64,000 bases of DNA from positions 1 through 64,000 of the forward strand of contig JAFZNG010000001.1 in NCBI GenBank assembly GCA_017551025.1. Reading direction: 5' to 3'. Positions 53,239-62,400 of the stretch are shown in pieces. How positions within the stretch are numbered: the first letter of the stretch is position 1; each line of letters opens with the position of its first letter. Source of the DNA: Paludibacteraceae bacterium (GTDB taxonomy: Bacteria > Bacteroidota > Bacteroidia > Bacteroidales > Paludibacteraceae). The notes under the pieces are model-generated. The model worked only from the letters and a program-made list of their open reading frames with translations, was not told the origin of the DNA and ran no database searches. Both the position numbers and the translations under genes were made by a program.

Positions 53239-53270
53239 TTTGCGTACGTGAAAAAAAAGCAGTAATTTTG
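53239..53270 (+). promoter_or_regulatory. Promoter of the aldo-keto reductase gene
   Basis: TTTG, 20 bases with an eight-base A-tract, then TAATTTTG at 53263-53270. It is divergent from the regulator promoter. Confidence 0.85.
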
Positions 53271-53296
53271 CCGAGTAATTTGTGCAAATTAGTATC

Positions 53297-54250
53297 ATGG
53301 AGAACCAAGTCTATTTAGCTTCTAATGAACGTTACGCGAAGATGTCTTCGATCTACAACCGCTGCGGTCGCAGTGGCGTTTTGCTGCCCAAGGTAAGTCT
53401 GGGTTTTTGGCACAACTTTGGAGCTGATGCGCCGTATGAGCGTAGTCGGGCTATTACGCGTTTTGCGTTCGACCATGGTATTACGCATTTCGATTTTGCC
53501 AACAACTACGGCGTACCGGCCGGTAGTGCGGAGACGACATTCGGCCGACTGATGGACGATGACTTTCGTCCGTACCGCGACGAGTTGTTTATCTCCAGCA
53601 AGGCGGGCTATCTCATGTGGGACGGTCCTTATGGAGAGTGGGGTAGTCGCAAATATTTGATGAGCAGTCTGGATCAGTCCTTGAAGCGGATGCATCTGGA
53701 CTATGTCGACTTGTTCTACTCGCATCGTTATGACCCGAATACCCCGATAGAAGAGACCTTGCAAGCGCTGGTAGATATCGTCCGGATGGGTAAGGCGCTG
53801 TATGTGGGTATCTCCAACTGGCCATTGGAGCAACTGCGTTTGGGTGCTAAGTACCTCAAGGAGCATGATGTGCCCTTGCTGATTTATCAGGGACGACTGA
53901 ATATGTTGAATCGCGAACCGATCGAGGAAGGTATCCTGGATTTCTGTCGCGAGGAGGGAATAGGTTTTATCGCTTATTCGCCGCTGGCGCAGGGACTATT
54001 GACAGATCGTTATCTGGACGGCATACCGGCCGACAGCCGCATGGCGAAGGAGCATTTCCTGACATCCGACCGCCGCACGCCGGAACTGCTCGACTACTTG
54101 CATCAACTCGAGGCGCAGGCCAAGGCCTCCGGCCGCACCATCGCCCAAGAGGCGCTGCAGTGGGTACTCGACCAGCAGGGCGTCACCTCCGTCCTTGTCG
54201 GCGCCAGCAGTGTAGAACAACTGAAGAATAATATCGCTATCCTCGGATAG
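53297..54250 (+). CDS. Aldo-keto reductase (YghZ-like)
   Basis: 317 residues in a TIM barrel, cytoplasmic, NADPH-dependent. The start is set at the ATG of MENQVYLASNERY, 26 bases after the -7 box. LPKVSLGFWHNFG, HFDFANNYGVPAGSAE (Asp and catalytic Tyr), ISSKAGYLMWDGPYGEWGS (catalytic Lys) and SHRYDPNTPIEET (His) define the family close to E. coli L-glyceraldehyde-3-phosphate reductase YghZ. It reduces small aldehydes, including toxic ones such as methylglyoxal. It is monocistronic. Confidence 0.92.
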   Translation: MENQVYLASNERYAKMSSIYNRCGRSGVLLPKVSLGFWHNFGADAPYERSRAITRFAFDHGITHFDFANNYGVPAGSAETTFGRLMDDDFRPYRDELFISSKAGYLMWDGPYGEWGSRKYLMSSLDQSLKRMHLDYVDLFYSHRYDPNTPIEETLQALVDIVRMGKALYVGISNWPLEQLRLGAKYLKEHDVPLLIYQGRLNMLNREPIEEGILDFCREEGIGFIAYSPLAQGLLTDRYLDGIPADSRMAKEHFLTSDRRTPELLDYLHQLEAQAKASGRTIAQEALQWVLDQQGVTSVLVGASSVEQLKNNIAILG

Positions 54251-54293
54251 AGTCCGATAAAACAAGCAAACAAAATTAAAATCCAAATACAAA

Positions 54294-57200
54294 ATGAAAA
54301 AACTATTTACAATTTTAGCGCTATTATGCGTATGTTTGATGGGCTGGGCGGCTACAGAGAAATTTGTGGCAGCGAATGCATCAAAATTGAAGGCAACAGG
54401 TCAGTTGGAGAGTGATAATACGCAGTATACTCCCTCCACGGGTGCGATTACGGGTACAGTAGCAGCTTATGCCGGCTGGCAATGGGGAGCACAATTTCAT
54501 TTGACGCATGGTGTTACGTTTGTAGAAGGTAAAAAATATACCTTTTCATGTAGTATTCTGACGTCTGAAGATGTTAATAATATCACTATTAAGGTCTGTG
54601 ATGCACAAGAGCGTTTGTATAAAACGGATTTTTCAACAACTGCTAATGTCGCAAAGACCTATTCTGGTGAATTTGTATCTCAAGGTAATGAAACGTCTGC
54701 TATCGTCTTTGATTTCGGATTTGCGCCCGCAGGCACGGAGATAACGATTTCCAATATTTCTATTCTCGAAAGTGAGCCGGACCCCAAAGTAAGTGTGTGT
54801 GAAGATTCTCGTGGCCATTTTGGTAGCAGTACCAAAAGAGTTAGTTATGAGATTGTGTACGACAATGGTACCGTTACTTATACTTTGCGCCCATACAATA
54901 ATGGAGATGCAATAGTTTTTGCTGAAGTCCAATTTGTGGAAGGGGGAAGTTATGCTATGACGATATCTGAAGGTGTCGCTACTTTCCAACAGACAAGTCA
55001 AGTTGAAGGCACTGAGAAAAATTTACGTTTCCACTATGAGACAAGCTCTATTTCTCCGGGACGCGAATTGACATCTAATTTGAGCGCTTCGGATGCAAAT
55101 ATTATCTATTATAAAGTAGGTGATTGTGGGGTCGGCGGTGCCGCAAACCCGCATCTGGCATTAACAAATCCGACGAAGTCTTCTGTACTTCTACCGAAGG
55201 GCGAGTCGGTAACGGTAGCCTATACTTCGGAGAACACGGCTGCGGCTACGATTGAGTCGAACAATGCATGTGCATCTGTTAGCGGAAATGTTGTTACTGC
55301 CGAATCAACCGGAACGGCAACTATTACCGTTAGTCAGGCCGAAGTGGCCGGTACTTGGAACGAAGCATCCGCATCCTTTACTGTGAATGCCTTTGATTGG
55401 GATGACGTATCGTTTATCTCGAGCTCCGACTATAAGATGAAAGCTTCACATAGTAATGTCAATGTTAATAATATTCAATCTCGTAGCGGGCATAATTGCA
55501 TATATGTTACATTCCCTAATGCAGTTGGATTGGCTTGTTCTTTAACAGACGGAACATATGAGTATGAGGGTGCGGGTTTATTCCTTTATACTGATGCCTT
55601 TACGGTTCGCCAAACACCGTTTACTGTATCATGGAACGGAAATGTGTATGATTGCTATGTGTTCTATAATTTAGATGAAACACCTCCTGCGATTTCCAAT
55701 GTAGAGGTTACTTCTTATACCCATCAGCAAGCTGTTATAACCATTGCGGCGAATGAGGCATTTGTTTCTGCAGAGGTATTCAACAATGGTGTTTCGATGG
55801 GAACGTTTACGCCGACGGCGGGTGCTATCACCCTTACCGGTTTAACGGCATCTACAGTGTATGATCAACTGACCGTTAAGGTAAAAGATGCTGCGAACAA
55901 TGTATCCGATGCCGTAGCTGTACCGACTTTCACTTCTTCAGATCTTCCAGCGCTCACTCCGGTTACATACAATGACTATGGCTCCAATAAGGGCGTTTAC
56001 GCTTTGTATAGTATTACGCGTGATTGGGATCAGAGTCTGGTGTTCTCTGTAAAGGTTGATGCTGCGTTTGGATTTAACAAGCGCGTACACTATTACAGAG
56101 GAGGCGTGGCTGATGTTTGGGCTGATTTGGTATACAATAATACCACCGAAACCTATGACTACACTGCCCCTGCCGGTAACTTTGTAGAAGGAGATACATG
56201 GGTGGTAGAATTCTATTTCCCCTTTACGGGCGATGCTGCAAGTATCGTTTGCAATTATACCGTCGGTTCGGAGCAAGCAGCTCCTACAACTATTCCTGTT
56301 GGTGCGGTAGTGCTCAGCAAGACGGCTACAACCTTGTCGGTAGGCGAGACAGACAATATTACCGCTACTGTATATCCGTCCTTTGCGACGAGCGCAGGTA
56401 CCGTTACATGGAACTCTGATGCCACTGCTTATGCTACGGTAGATGCCGGTACGGTAACTGCCGTTGCTGCCGGTTCGGCTAATATTACAGCTACATGCGG
56501 AACAGTAACAAGTGTTCCGTGTGCTGTGACGGTAGCTCAGTCGTTGGAGGAGACTAAGTTCTATGGCGTAGGAGCATTTGCAAACAACGCGGGTGTAGTA
56601 GTATCGTATGATTATGTATTTACGCGCGCTACAAATCATAAGGTGACTTTGGATATCGTATTCTCGCGTTCGATGAGCGGTATTGTGGGTGAGAATAATT
56701 TTATGATCTATATCAATGGTGTAAATCAGCATATGACCTATGCAGAGGCAACGCATTCGGCAAGTTATGCGTTTGGCGAGCAGACAGAAGGCGATCATAT
56801 CAGTTACTACTTCTATTTCCCGCTGGATGGTGGCGGTTTGCATCAGATCCAGTCAAGAACCTATACGGTAGGTGCTGCTAATGATGAAGTTCATGCATTT
56901 GCTGTAGGTGAGAAAGAAAATAACGTTGCTGCTTTGGCTACCGCCGACGGTCATGCCTTCGATACCGTGTTTGTTATTCGCTCCTTCGCGGCTGATGAAC
57001 TCTACACTTTAGTTCTCCCGTTTGATGCTGATGCAGCAACGACCGCAGCAGTCCTGCCGGGTCAGTTGACTAAATTGAACAACACGATTGTAAAGGATAA
57101 CGGTGATCTGAAAGTGAACTTCGTAGACGTAGATGCTATTGAGGCAGGTGTGCCTTATCTCTACGTGCCGAGCGCAAATGTTGCTAATCCGGTATTCGCT

Positions 57201-57602
57201 AATGTAACGATCAGCAAGGACCTCAACCCGACGGAACCTACTGACGGTAAGGCTAAGTATTATGGTATTTACGCGCCTACGACGGGCGAAGCTCTGAAGA
57301 CCATTACGAATGCTTACGTATTAGGAAGCGATCGATATCTGTACGCAGCATCCGGTCTCAACGATGAACAACAGATGAAGGCGCTCCGCGGATACTTCGT
57401 GCTGAACTTCCCGAGTGCAGCTCCGGGTGCTCCGAAACGCATCGCACAGGTGGTATTCAACAGCAACGAGACAGAGACCGCTACCGGTCTGGAGAATGTA
57501 CAGGGTGCTGCGGCACAATATACCAAGATCCTGGAGAATGGTACGTTGTACATCGTTCGTGACGGTAAGCTGTATACTGCACAAGGACAGTTGATCAAAT
57601 AA
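54294..57602 (+). CDS. Large secreted multi-domain protein with shared C-terminal module
   Basis: 1102 residues. Signal peptide MKKLFTILALLCVCLMGWA. Residues about 26-160 resemble a CBM4/9-like carbohydrate-binding module (GWQWGAQFHLTHGVTFVEGK, EFVSQGNETSAIVFDFGF). Big_2-type Ig domains follow near 300-365 and 665-745 (SKTATTLSVGETDNITATVY). From about 886 a module (ELYTLVLPFDADA ... RGYFVLNF) leads to the tail ILENGTLYIVRDGKLYTAQG-QLIK. No catalytic domain is recognised. It is probably exported past the outer membrane, with a glycan-binding or adhesive role. It is followed 28 bases later by a 45-codon ORF. Confidence 0.85.
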   Translation: MKKLFTILALLCVCLMGWAATEKFVAANASKLKATGQLESDNTQYTPSTGAITGTVAAYAGWQWGAQFHLTHGVTFVEGKKYTFSCSILTSEDVNNITIKVCDAQERLYKTDFSTTANVAKTYSGEFVSQGNETSAIVFDFGFAPAGTEITISNISILESEPDPKVSVCEDSRGHFGSSTKRVSYEIVYDNGTVTYTLRPYNNGDAIVFAEVQFVEGGSYAMTISEGVATFQQTSQVEGTEKNLRFHYETSSISPGRELTSNLSASDANIIYYKVGDCGVGGAANPHLALTNPTKSSVLLPKGESVTVAYTSENTAAATIESNNACASVSGNVVTAESTGTATITVSQAEVAGTWNEASASFTVNAFDWDDVSFISSSDYKMKASHSNVNVNNIQSRSGHNCIYVTFPNAVGLACSLTDGTYEYEGAGLFLYTDAFTVRQTPFTVSWNGNVYDCYVFYNLDETPPAISNVEVTSYTHQQAVITIAANEAFVSAEVFNNGVSMGTFTPTAGAITLTGLTASTVYDQLTVKVKDAANNVSDAVAVPTFTSSDLPALTPVTYNDYGSNKGVYALYSITRDWDQSLVFSVKVDAAFGFNKRVHYYRGGVADVWADLVYNNTTETYDYTAPAGNFVEGDTWVVEFYFPFTGDAASIVCNYTVGSEQAAPTTIPVGAVVLSKTATTLSVGETDNITATVYPSFATSAGTVTWNSDATAYATVDAGTVTAVAAGSANITATCGTVTSVPCAVTVAQSLEETKFYGVGAFANNAGVVVSYDYVFTRATNHKVTLDIVFSRSMSGIVGENNFMIYINGVNQHMTYAEATHSASYAFGEQTEGDHISYYFYFPLDGGGLHQIQSRTYTVGAANDEVHAFAVGEKENNVAALATADGHAFDTVFVIRSFAADELYTLVLPFDADAATTAAVLPGQLTKLNNTIVKDNGDLKVNFVDVDAIEAGVPYLYVPSANVANPVFANVTISKDLNPTEPTDGKAKYYGIYAPTTGEALKTITNAYVLGSDRYLYAASGLNDEQQMKALRGYFVLNFPSAAPGAPKRIAQVVFNSNETETATGLENVQGAAAQYTKILENGTLYIVRDGKLYTAQGQLIK

Positions 57603-57630
57603 ATTAGGAACCTATAAATTATTCGCAATT

Positions 57631-57768
57631 ATGAAAGCATACAATAAGCCTTTTACGCAAATATCTGACTGCCAAACGCGGTATATGCTCATGTCCGGTA
57701 ATGTCAGCGCTACGGGTATCTCCGGAGTGAACGAAACCACCGGCGGACAGAACATCGAGATCAACTAA
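57631..57768 (+). CDS. Small ORF, 45 codons, after a tail-motif protein
   Basis: Starts MKAYNKPFTQISDCQTRYML and ends GVNETTGGQNIEIN. It has no signal peptide, a Lys/Tyr/Pro start, a hydrophobic middle (MLMSG) and a polar Gly/Asn tail. Another tiny ORF with the same layout follows the next large tail-motif protein (63622). Similar short K-x-Y-x-x-P peptides are widespread in Bacteroidales as I recall, without assigned function. It could be a secreted peptide, a precursor peptide or a regulator. Confidence 0.6.
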   Translation: MKAYNKPFTQISDCQTRYMLMSGNVSATGISGVNETTGGQNIEIN

Positions 57769-57792
57769 TTGCAATCTTGCACTCTTTCGGGT

Positions 57793-57814
57793 GTGTGCCA
57801 TTGGTTTGGCACAC
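57793..57814 (+). other. Intergenic hairpin
   Basis: GTGTGCCA (57793-57800) and TGGCACAC (57807-57814) pair perfectly around a six-base loop. There is no T run, so it is more likely an mRNA stabiliser, processing site or protein-binding palindrome than a terminator. Confidence 0.6.
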
Positions 57815-57837
57815 GCTCACTAATGAAATTTCGTAGT

Positions 57838-59448
57838 ATGAAAAACAAGGTTATATTCCTTTTTGCGCTACTCTTTGTGAGTGTGATGGGTTGGGCGCAG
57901 GAGCAGGCCGTGGTGAAGGTGCTGTCGATCAACAATAGCCTGATTGACTATAACGACCAGTATTTGATGTTCAACAATATCGCTACGACGATGGGCAAGA
58001 ACGCTACGTGGACCAAGCATACCAATCTGGGTAAGACCCTGGCGTATCATTATAACGAGGATCCGCTGGTGCCGAATGCACAAACGGTAGTGGCCAACGA
58101 GGCTTGGACGCATATTATCCTGCAAGAGCAGTCTTCGCTGCCTCGCACGAATTTTGCTCAGTTCCGAACCAACGTGCAGACCTGGGTGAATTATATCCGT
58201 ACGAATTGTCCGAATCCAAATGCGGTGATTATCCTGCCAATCAACTGGGCATTTAGCAATGATGCTTCGTATCAGGCAAATAATCGTACGCTGATTGCTA
58301 ATTTCCGCTTGGTGGCGGAGGAGTTTGGTCTGACGCTTTGCCCGGTAGCGATTGCGTATGGTAATTATCAGGTAGATCATCCGTCCACGATAGCGGCGGA
58401 CCTCTATACCGACGATCGTCACCCGACGCAGGCGGCTACGTATTTGGCAGCCTGTCTGGAGTACGCAGTGATCTTCGGCGAGAACCCGAGTACGATTACG
58501 TGGAAACCGGCGGCTTTGTCGGAGACGATGGCTGAGACGATGCGCAGTTATGCGCAGGAGGCATACGAGGGCGTTGAGCGCACCGAGCCGCTGCCCGTAG
58601 AACCGACTCCCGCAGTCTCGATCACGGGTAGTACCTATACGGAAAATTTCGATACGATTGGTGGCGAAGATGTGACAGAAGCACAGATTGCAGCCAGCCA
58701 GGACGGTAAGCGTTCGTTTGATCGCGCAACGCAGTTGCCCGTAGGTTGGCGCGTAGATAATAATACATCTGCAGTGCGTTCAGTTCGTTCGTTTGCTGCG
58801 GCTTCGGAGACGACGATGTATATCGGCGGTCAGAACCTGCCGAGCAATGCCCGTAACGGTACGTGGAACTTTGGATTGACCGGTAGTACGGACCGTGCGG
58901 TAGGTGGTATTACGTCGAGTATCGACGGCGGTGCACGTACGGTAAGCGTGATGGTGCATCTGCATAACGATGCCGGAGCGGCTATCGATACCCTGACGCT
59001 CAGTTATGACATCGAGAAATACCGCAACGGAGCCAATACGGCGGGTTTTACGCACCAACTATACGTGTCTGCGGATGGCGAGAACTGGACGAGTGCCGGT
59101 AGTACTTTCTGTCGTCAATTTGCCAAAGACGCTAATACCAACGGCGCAGAGGTCGTACCTATCTCAGTGACGGCAGTAAGCGGCCAACTGGCATGTACGT
59201 TCCCTGAGAACGGAGACCTGTATCTGGCGTGGAGCGTATCACCGATCAGCGGGTCCGACTGCGCCAAATCGATGGCGTTCGGAATAGACAATGTGGTGAT
59301 TGTGCCGATTATGGGTGAGTCAACGGGAGTGGAAGCACTCACCGATAACCGCTCACCGCTCACCGTTACCAAAGTACTGCGTGACGGACAGATGGTTATT
59401 GTGCGCGGAGAAGAGGAATTCAACGCGCAAGGAACAAGAATAAAATAA
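57838..59448 (+). CDS. Secreted SGNH-like hydrolase with shared tail motif
   Basis: About 536 residues from the ATG at 57838 (signal peptide MKNKVIFLFALLFVSVMGWA); an ATG at 57823 is also in frame. Residues about 20-240 look like an SGNH/GDSL-type domain of the DUF4886 kind: VLSINNSLIDYNDQYLMF (with Asn in place of the usual GNS glycine-asparagine), HIILQEQSSLPRTN and a C-terminal DDRHPTQAATYLAACLEY carrying the Asp-x-x-His pair. A jelly-roll-like domain (about 270-500) and the tail VLRDGQMVIVRGEEEFNAQG-TRIK follow. It may deacetylate or de-esterify glycans. A repeat (EALTDNRSPLTVT) sits just before the tail. Confidence 0.78.
   Translation: MKNKVIFLFALLFVSVMGWAQEQAVVKVLSINNSLIDYNDQYLMFNNIATTMGKNATWTKHTNLGKTLAYHYNEDPLVPNAQTVVANEAWTHIILQEQSSLPRTNFAQFRTNVQTWVNYIRTNCPNPNAVIILPINWAFSNDASYQANNRTLIANFRLVAEEFGLTLCPVAIAYGNYQVDHPSTIAADLYTDDRHPTQAATYLAACLEYAVIFGENPSTITWKPAALSETMAETMRSYAQEAYEGVERTEPLPVEPTPAVSITGSTYTENFDTIGGEDVTEAQIAASQDGKRSFDRATQLPVGWRVDNNTSAVRSVRSFAAASETTMYIGGQNLPSNARNGTWNFGLTGSTDRAVGGITSSIDGGARTVSVMVHLHNDAGAAIDTLTLSYDIEKYRNGANTAGFTHQLYVSADGENWTSAGSTFCRQFAKDANTNGAEVVPISVTAVSGQLACTFPENGDLYLAWSVSPISGSDCAKSMAFGIDNVVIVPIMGESTGVEALTDNRSPLTVTKVLRDGQMVIVRGEEEFNAQGTRIK
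59336..59370. repeat. Family E repeat inside the SGNH protein gene
   Basis: CACTCACCGATAACCGCTCA then CCGCTCACCGTTACC, read as LTDNRSPLTVT between the domain and the tail motif. Confidence 0.85.
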
Positions 59449-59458
59449 AATCTAAGAT

Positions 59459-62400
59459 ATGAAGAAAAAACTTTTTACACTTATTGCGCTTTTGAGCGTG
59501 AGTTCAATGGGATGGGCAGAGTTGAATGTTTGCTCTTTAAGACCAGCGCATCCTGCAAATGGAGCCGCAGGTGCTATTTCTCTTGCATTTAATACAGCAG
59601 AAAATGGTGATATCGTTGTGACACTTACACCGGATGCTGAGGTTTCGGCTCATTTTAGAAGTAGTGGTTTCGAGGGTACAAGAAATAATATGAAAATATT
59701 GAGTGGAACTAACTTTGCTACTGAAGAAAATTTATCCGAGTATTTTTCAATGAAGAATACAATATCCGGCAATACATGTACCTTTTATCGTACCGGAACA
59801 AAAAACCTACCATCTCCATGTAAGTTAAAAATTGATTTTTCGCAAAATGCATTGGCATGGGTAGAAGGAGCAATTAATGCGTATGACAATAATGGAGCAA
59901 CCGTAATACAATATAATTACGGTACGTTATGTGGCTCGACATTGGATGCACCATCTATTTCTGTTAATTCGGATGGAGAAATATCTTTTGATGCTATTGA
60001 AGGCGCTGATTCCTATAAGGCTTATGTATATTTTGGATCACAATTCATAAAGGAGTGTCCTGTTACATCCGGTCAAAAAGTGTGGAATCCTTATTTAGCA
60101 GGAGAGTATGCTATATATGTCCGCGCATTCAATTCATCAACGGATGCCTATTCTGATTTCTCAAATGGTGAAATATGGGATGCCGTAGGGGATCCGTCCG
60201 GTGATATGCCAAAATCGGATATTTGTGGATATTATCTGAAAGAGGGAACAAATGAAGAGGCTTTGTTATCGTTCTACACTGATCGTTCAACGGGTAATTT
60301 CTATATCACACTTTCTGCAGGAGAGAATGGCGATGATTCAAAAACATTCTTCCGCGATGCCGGCGGTTTGTCTTGGAATGGTTTTACATACGATGGAATT
60401 GATATGAGAGAATATTTTACTCGTATACCGGAAGATGCAGATGATATTAATGGCAAAGTAAATGTCTTAACATTCGTTCCTCGTACAGAGGAGGGACACA
60501 TTCCTGCTTACAATCATACTATAGCTTTTGCGTCAGGTAATTATGTTACATGGAGAACATATAATAATGGAACGAGTAGAGATTCATGGCAAAATAACTT
60601 ATCTTTTTCTTATGTATATGGCACAAATTGCAATGAAATTGATGACCACGTAGCACCGGTGGTTGCTCTTACAAAAGTCAGTACAACCACCACTTCTGCT
60701 ACATTGCAAATTGATGTAACTGAAAAGGATGATTACAACGAAGATCGTGCACTCCGTTCGCTTACCATTCGTGATGCAGCAAATAGTTTTGCAGAACAAA
60801 AGGTAACTTTGAATGGATCAAATCAAGTTACATTGAGTGAATTGAACAAGAATACTATCTATAACTTTACGGTTAAAGCTGTAGATTCAGGCGGAAACGT
60901 AACGGAAGAAACAATCAAAGTGCCTCTTACGTTTGATCCTTACGAGAATCTTGCTTTGAATAAGGATTGTTCAGCAGGAGGTTATGAAAATAATGATCAT
61001 AAACCGTCTAAGGCGAATGATGGCAATAATACAACCTCTTTTTGGGGTACGTATGGTTGTGATGGAAAAGTAGGTTTTGTGGATTGGCCTACGGCTAATA
61101 CTTGGGAAGTAGATTTGGAACAAGCGTATGTTTTAGATAGTGTTTCCGTATATCGAGCAGAATTAGGAGGGGGTAATAATCGCATAATGACGTTGAAAGG
61201 AAAAATGAATGAATCTGATGAGTGGTCTACTATTTTTGATGATTTATCAACTTCCCTAAATACCTCCTATCGCAATGTACCCGCAGTTGCCTCAGCAAGA
61301 TATTTGCAATTTAGTTTTGCAGGAACAAGTATGATTGCTGTTAATGAGTTTGAAGTTTACGGTCACGATTATGCTGTTCCCGATGCAGTAGCGCCGGTAG
61401 TGGCTGTTTCTGAAATTTCCAAAACGTATAATACCGTGACGCTGCAGATCAATGCAACGGATAAGGATGATGCCGGTAATCCGGGAACGATAAATGCTAT
61501 CAATATCAGTGGCGATAATGGATTTGTAACACAGAATAATGTAGAGCTTGAAGAGAACCAAATTACCCTCAGCGGATTGCATTACAACAAGACTTATACA
61601 TTTGCGGTTCAGGTTATAGATTTAGCGGGTAATGAAACGATTGAAAATATTGAGGTCATTCTGCCCTTCAATACGAATTACAATATAGCTTTGGACGGAA
61701 CGGCTTCTGCCGGTTATTGGGAGAATGATTCTCAGACTGCAGACAAAGCTAATGACGGCAGTACAAGCACCAAATGGAATACCTATGGTGTGGAAACAGA
61801 TAAGGCGGAATACACTGGAACGTATGCAAATAACTGGTGGATGATTCAATTGGATGCTGCTTATAATCTCTCACGTGTTGTGGCAAATTATCAAGATGTT
61901 GGAACCAGAGATTTTATTATTGAAGGTTCTATGGATGGCTCTAATTGGTATGTGATGTATAAAGGACAAACGACTGCTGCCGGTGAATTCAGTTATGATG
62001 TTGCCGCTCCTGCTCAATATGTCCGTTACACATATGGTGAGCGCTATTTAGCGGTTTATGAATTCGAGGTATATGCATCAGGATTCTCGACACTGACGGA
62101 TGATGCTCCTGTGATAACATGGGCTAAATTAGGAGCTGTTGATGATGCTACCGCAGAAATAGAGATTGATGCCGCAGATATTACAACCAAACCGATTACG
62201 ACATATGTTGTCACTGGAATTGGAGAAGATCCGATAGAAGTAACTGCCAGCGAAGGAAAGATTACCCTTACTTCTCTTTCGCAAAGTACACATTACACAC
62301 TCTCTATCCAAGCCAAGGACGGTGACAATAATTTGTCGGAGGCTAAGCAGATGGAGTTTACGACGGCTGGTAGTGTAAGCGGTTTGTATTTCTTTTCGGA

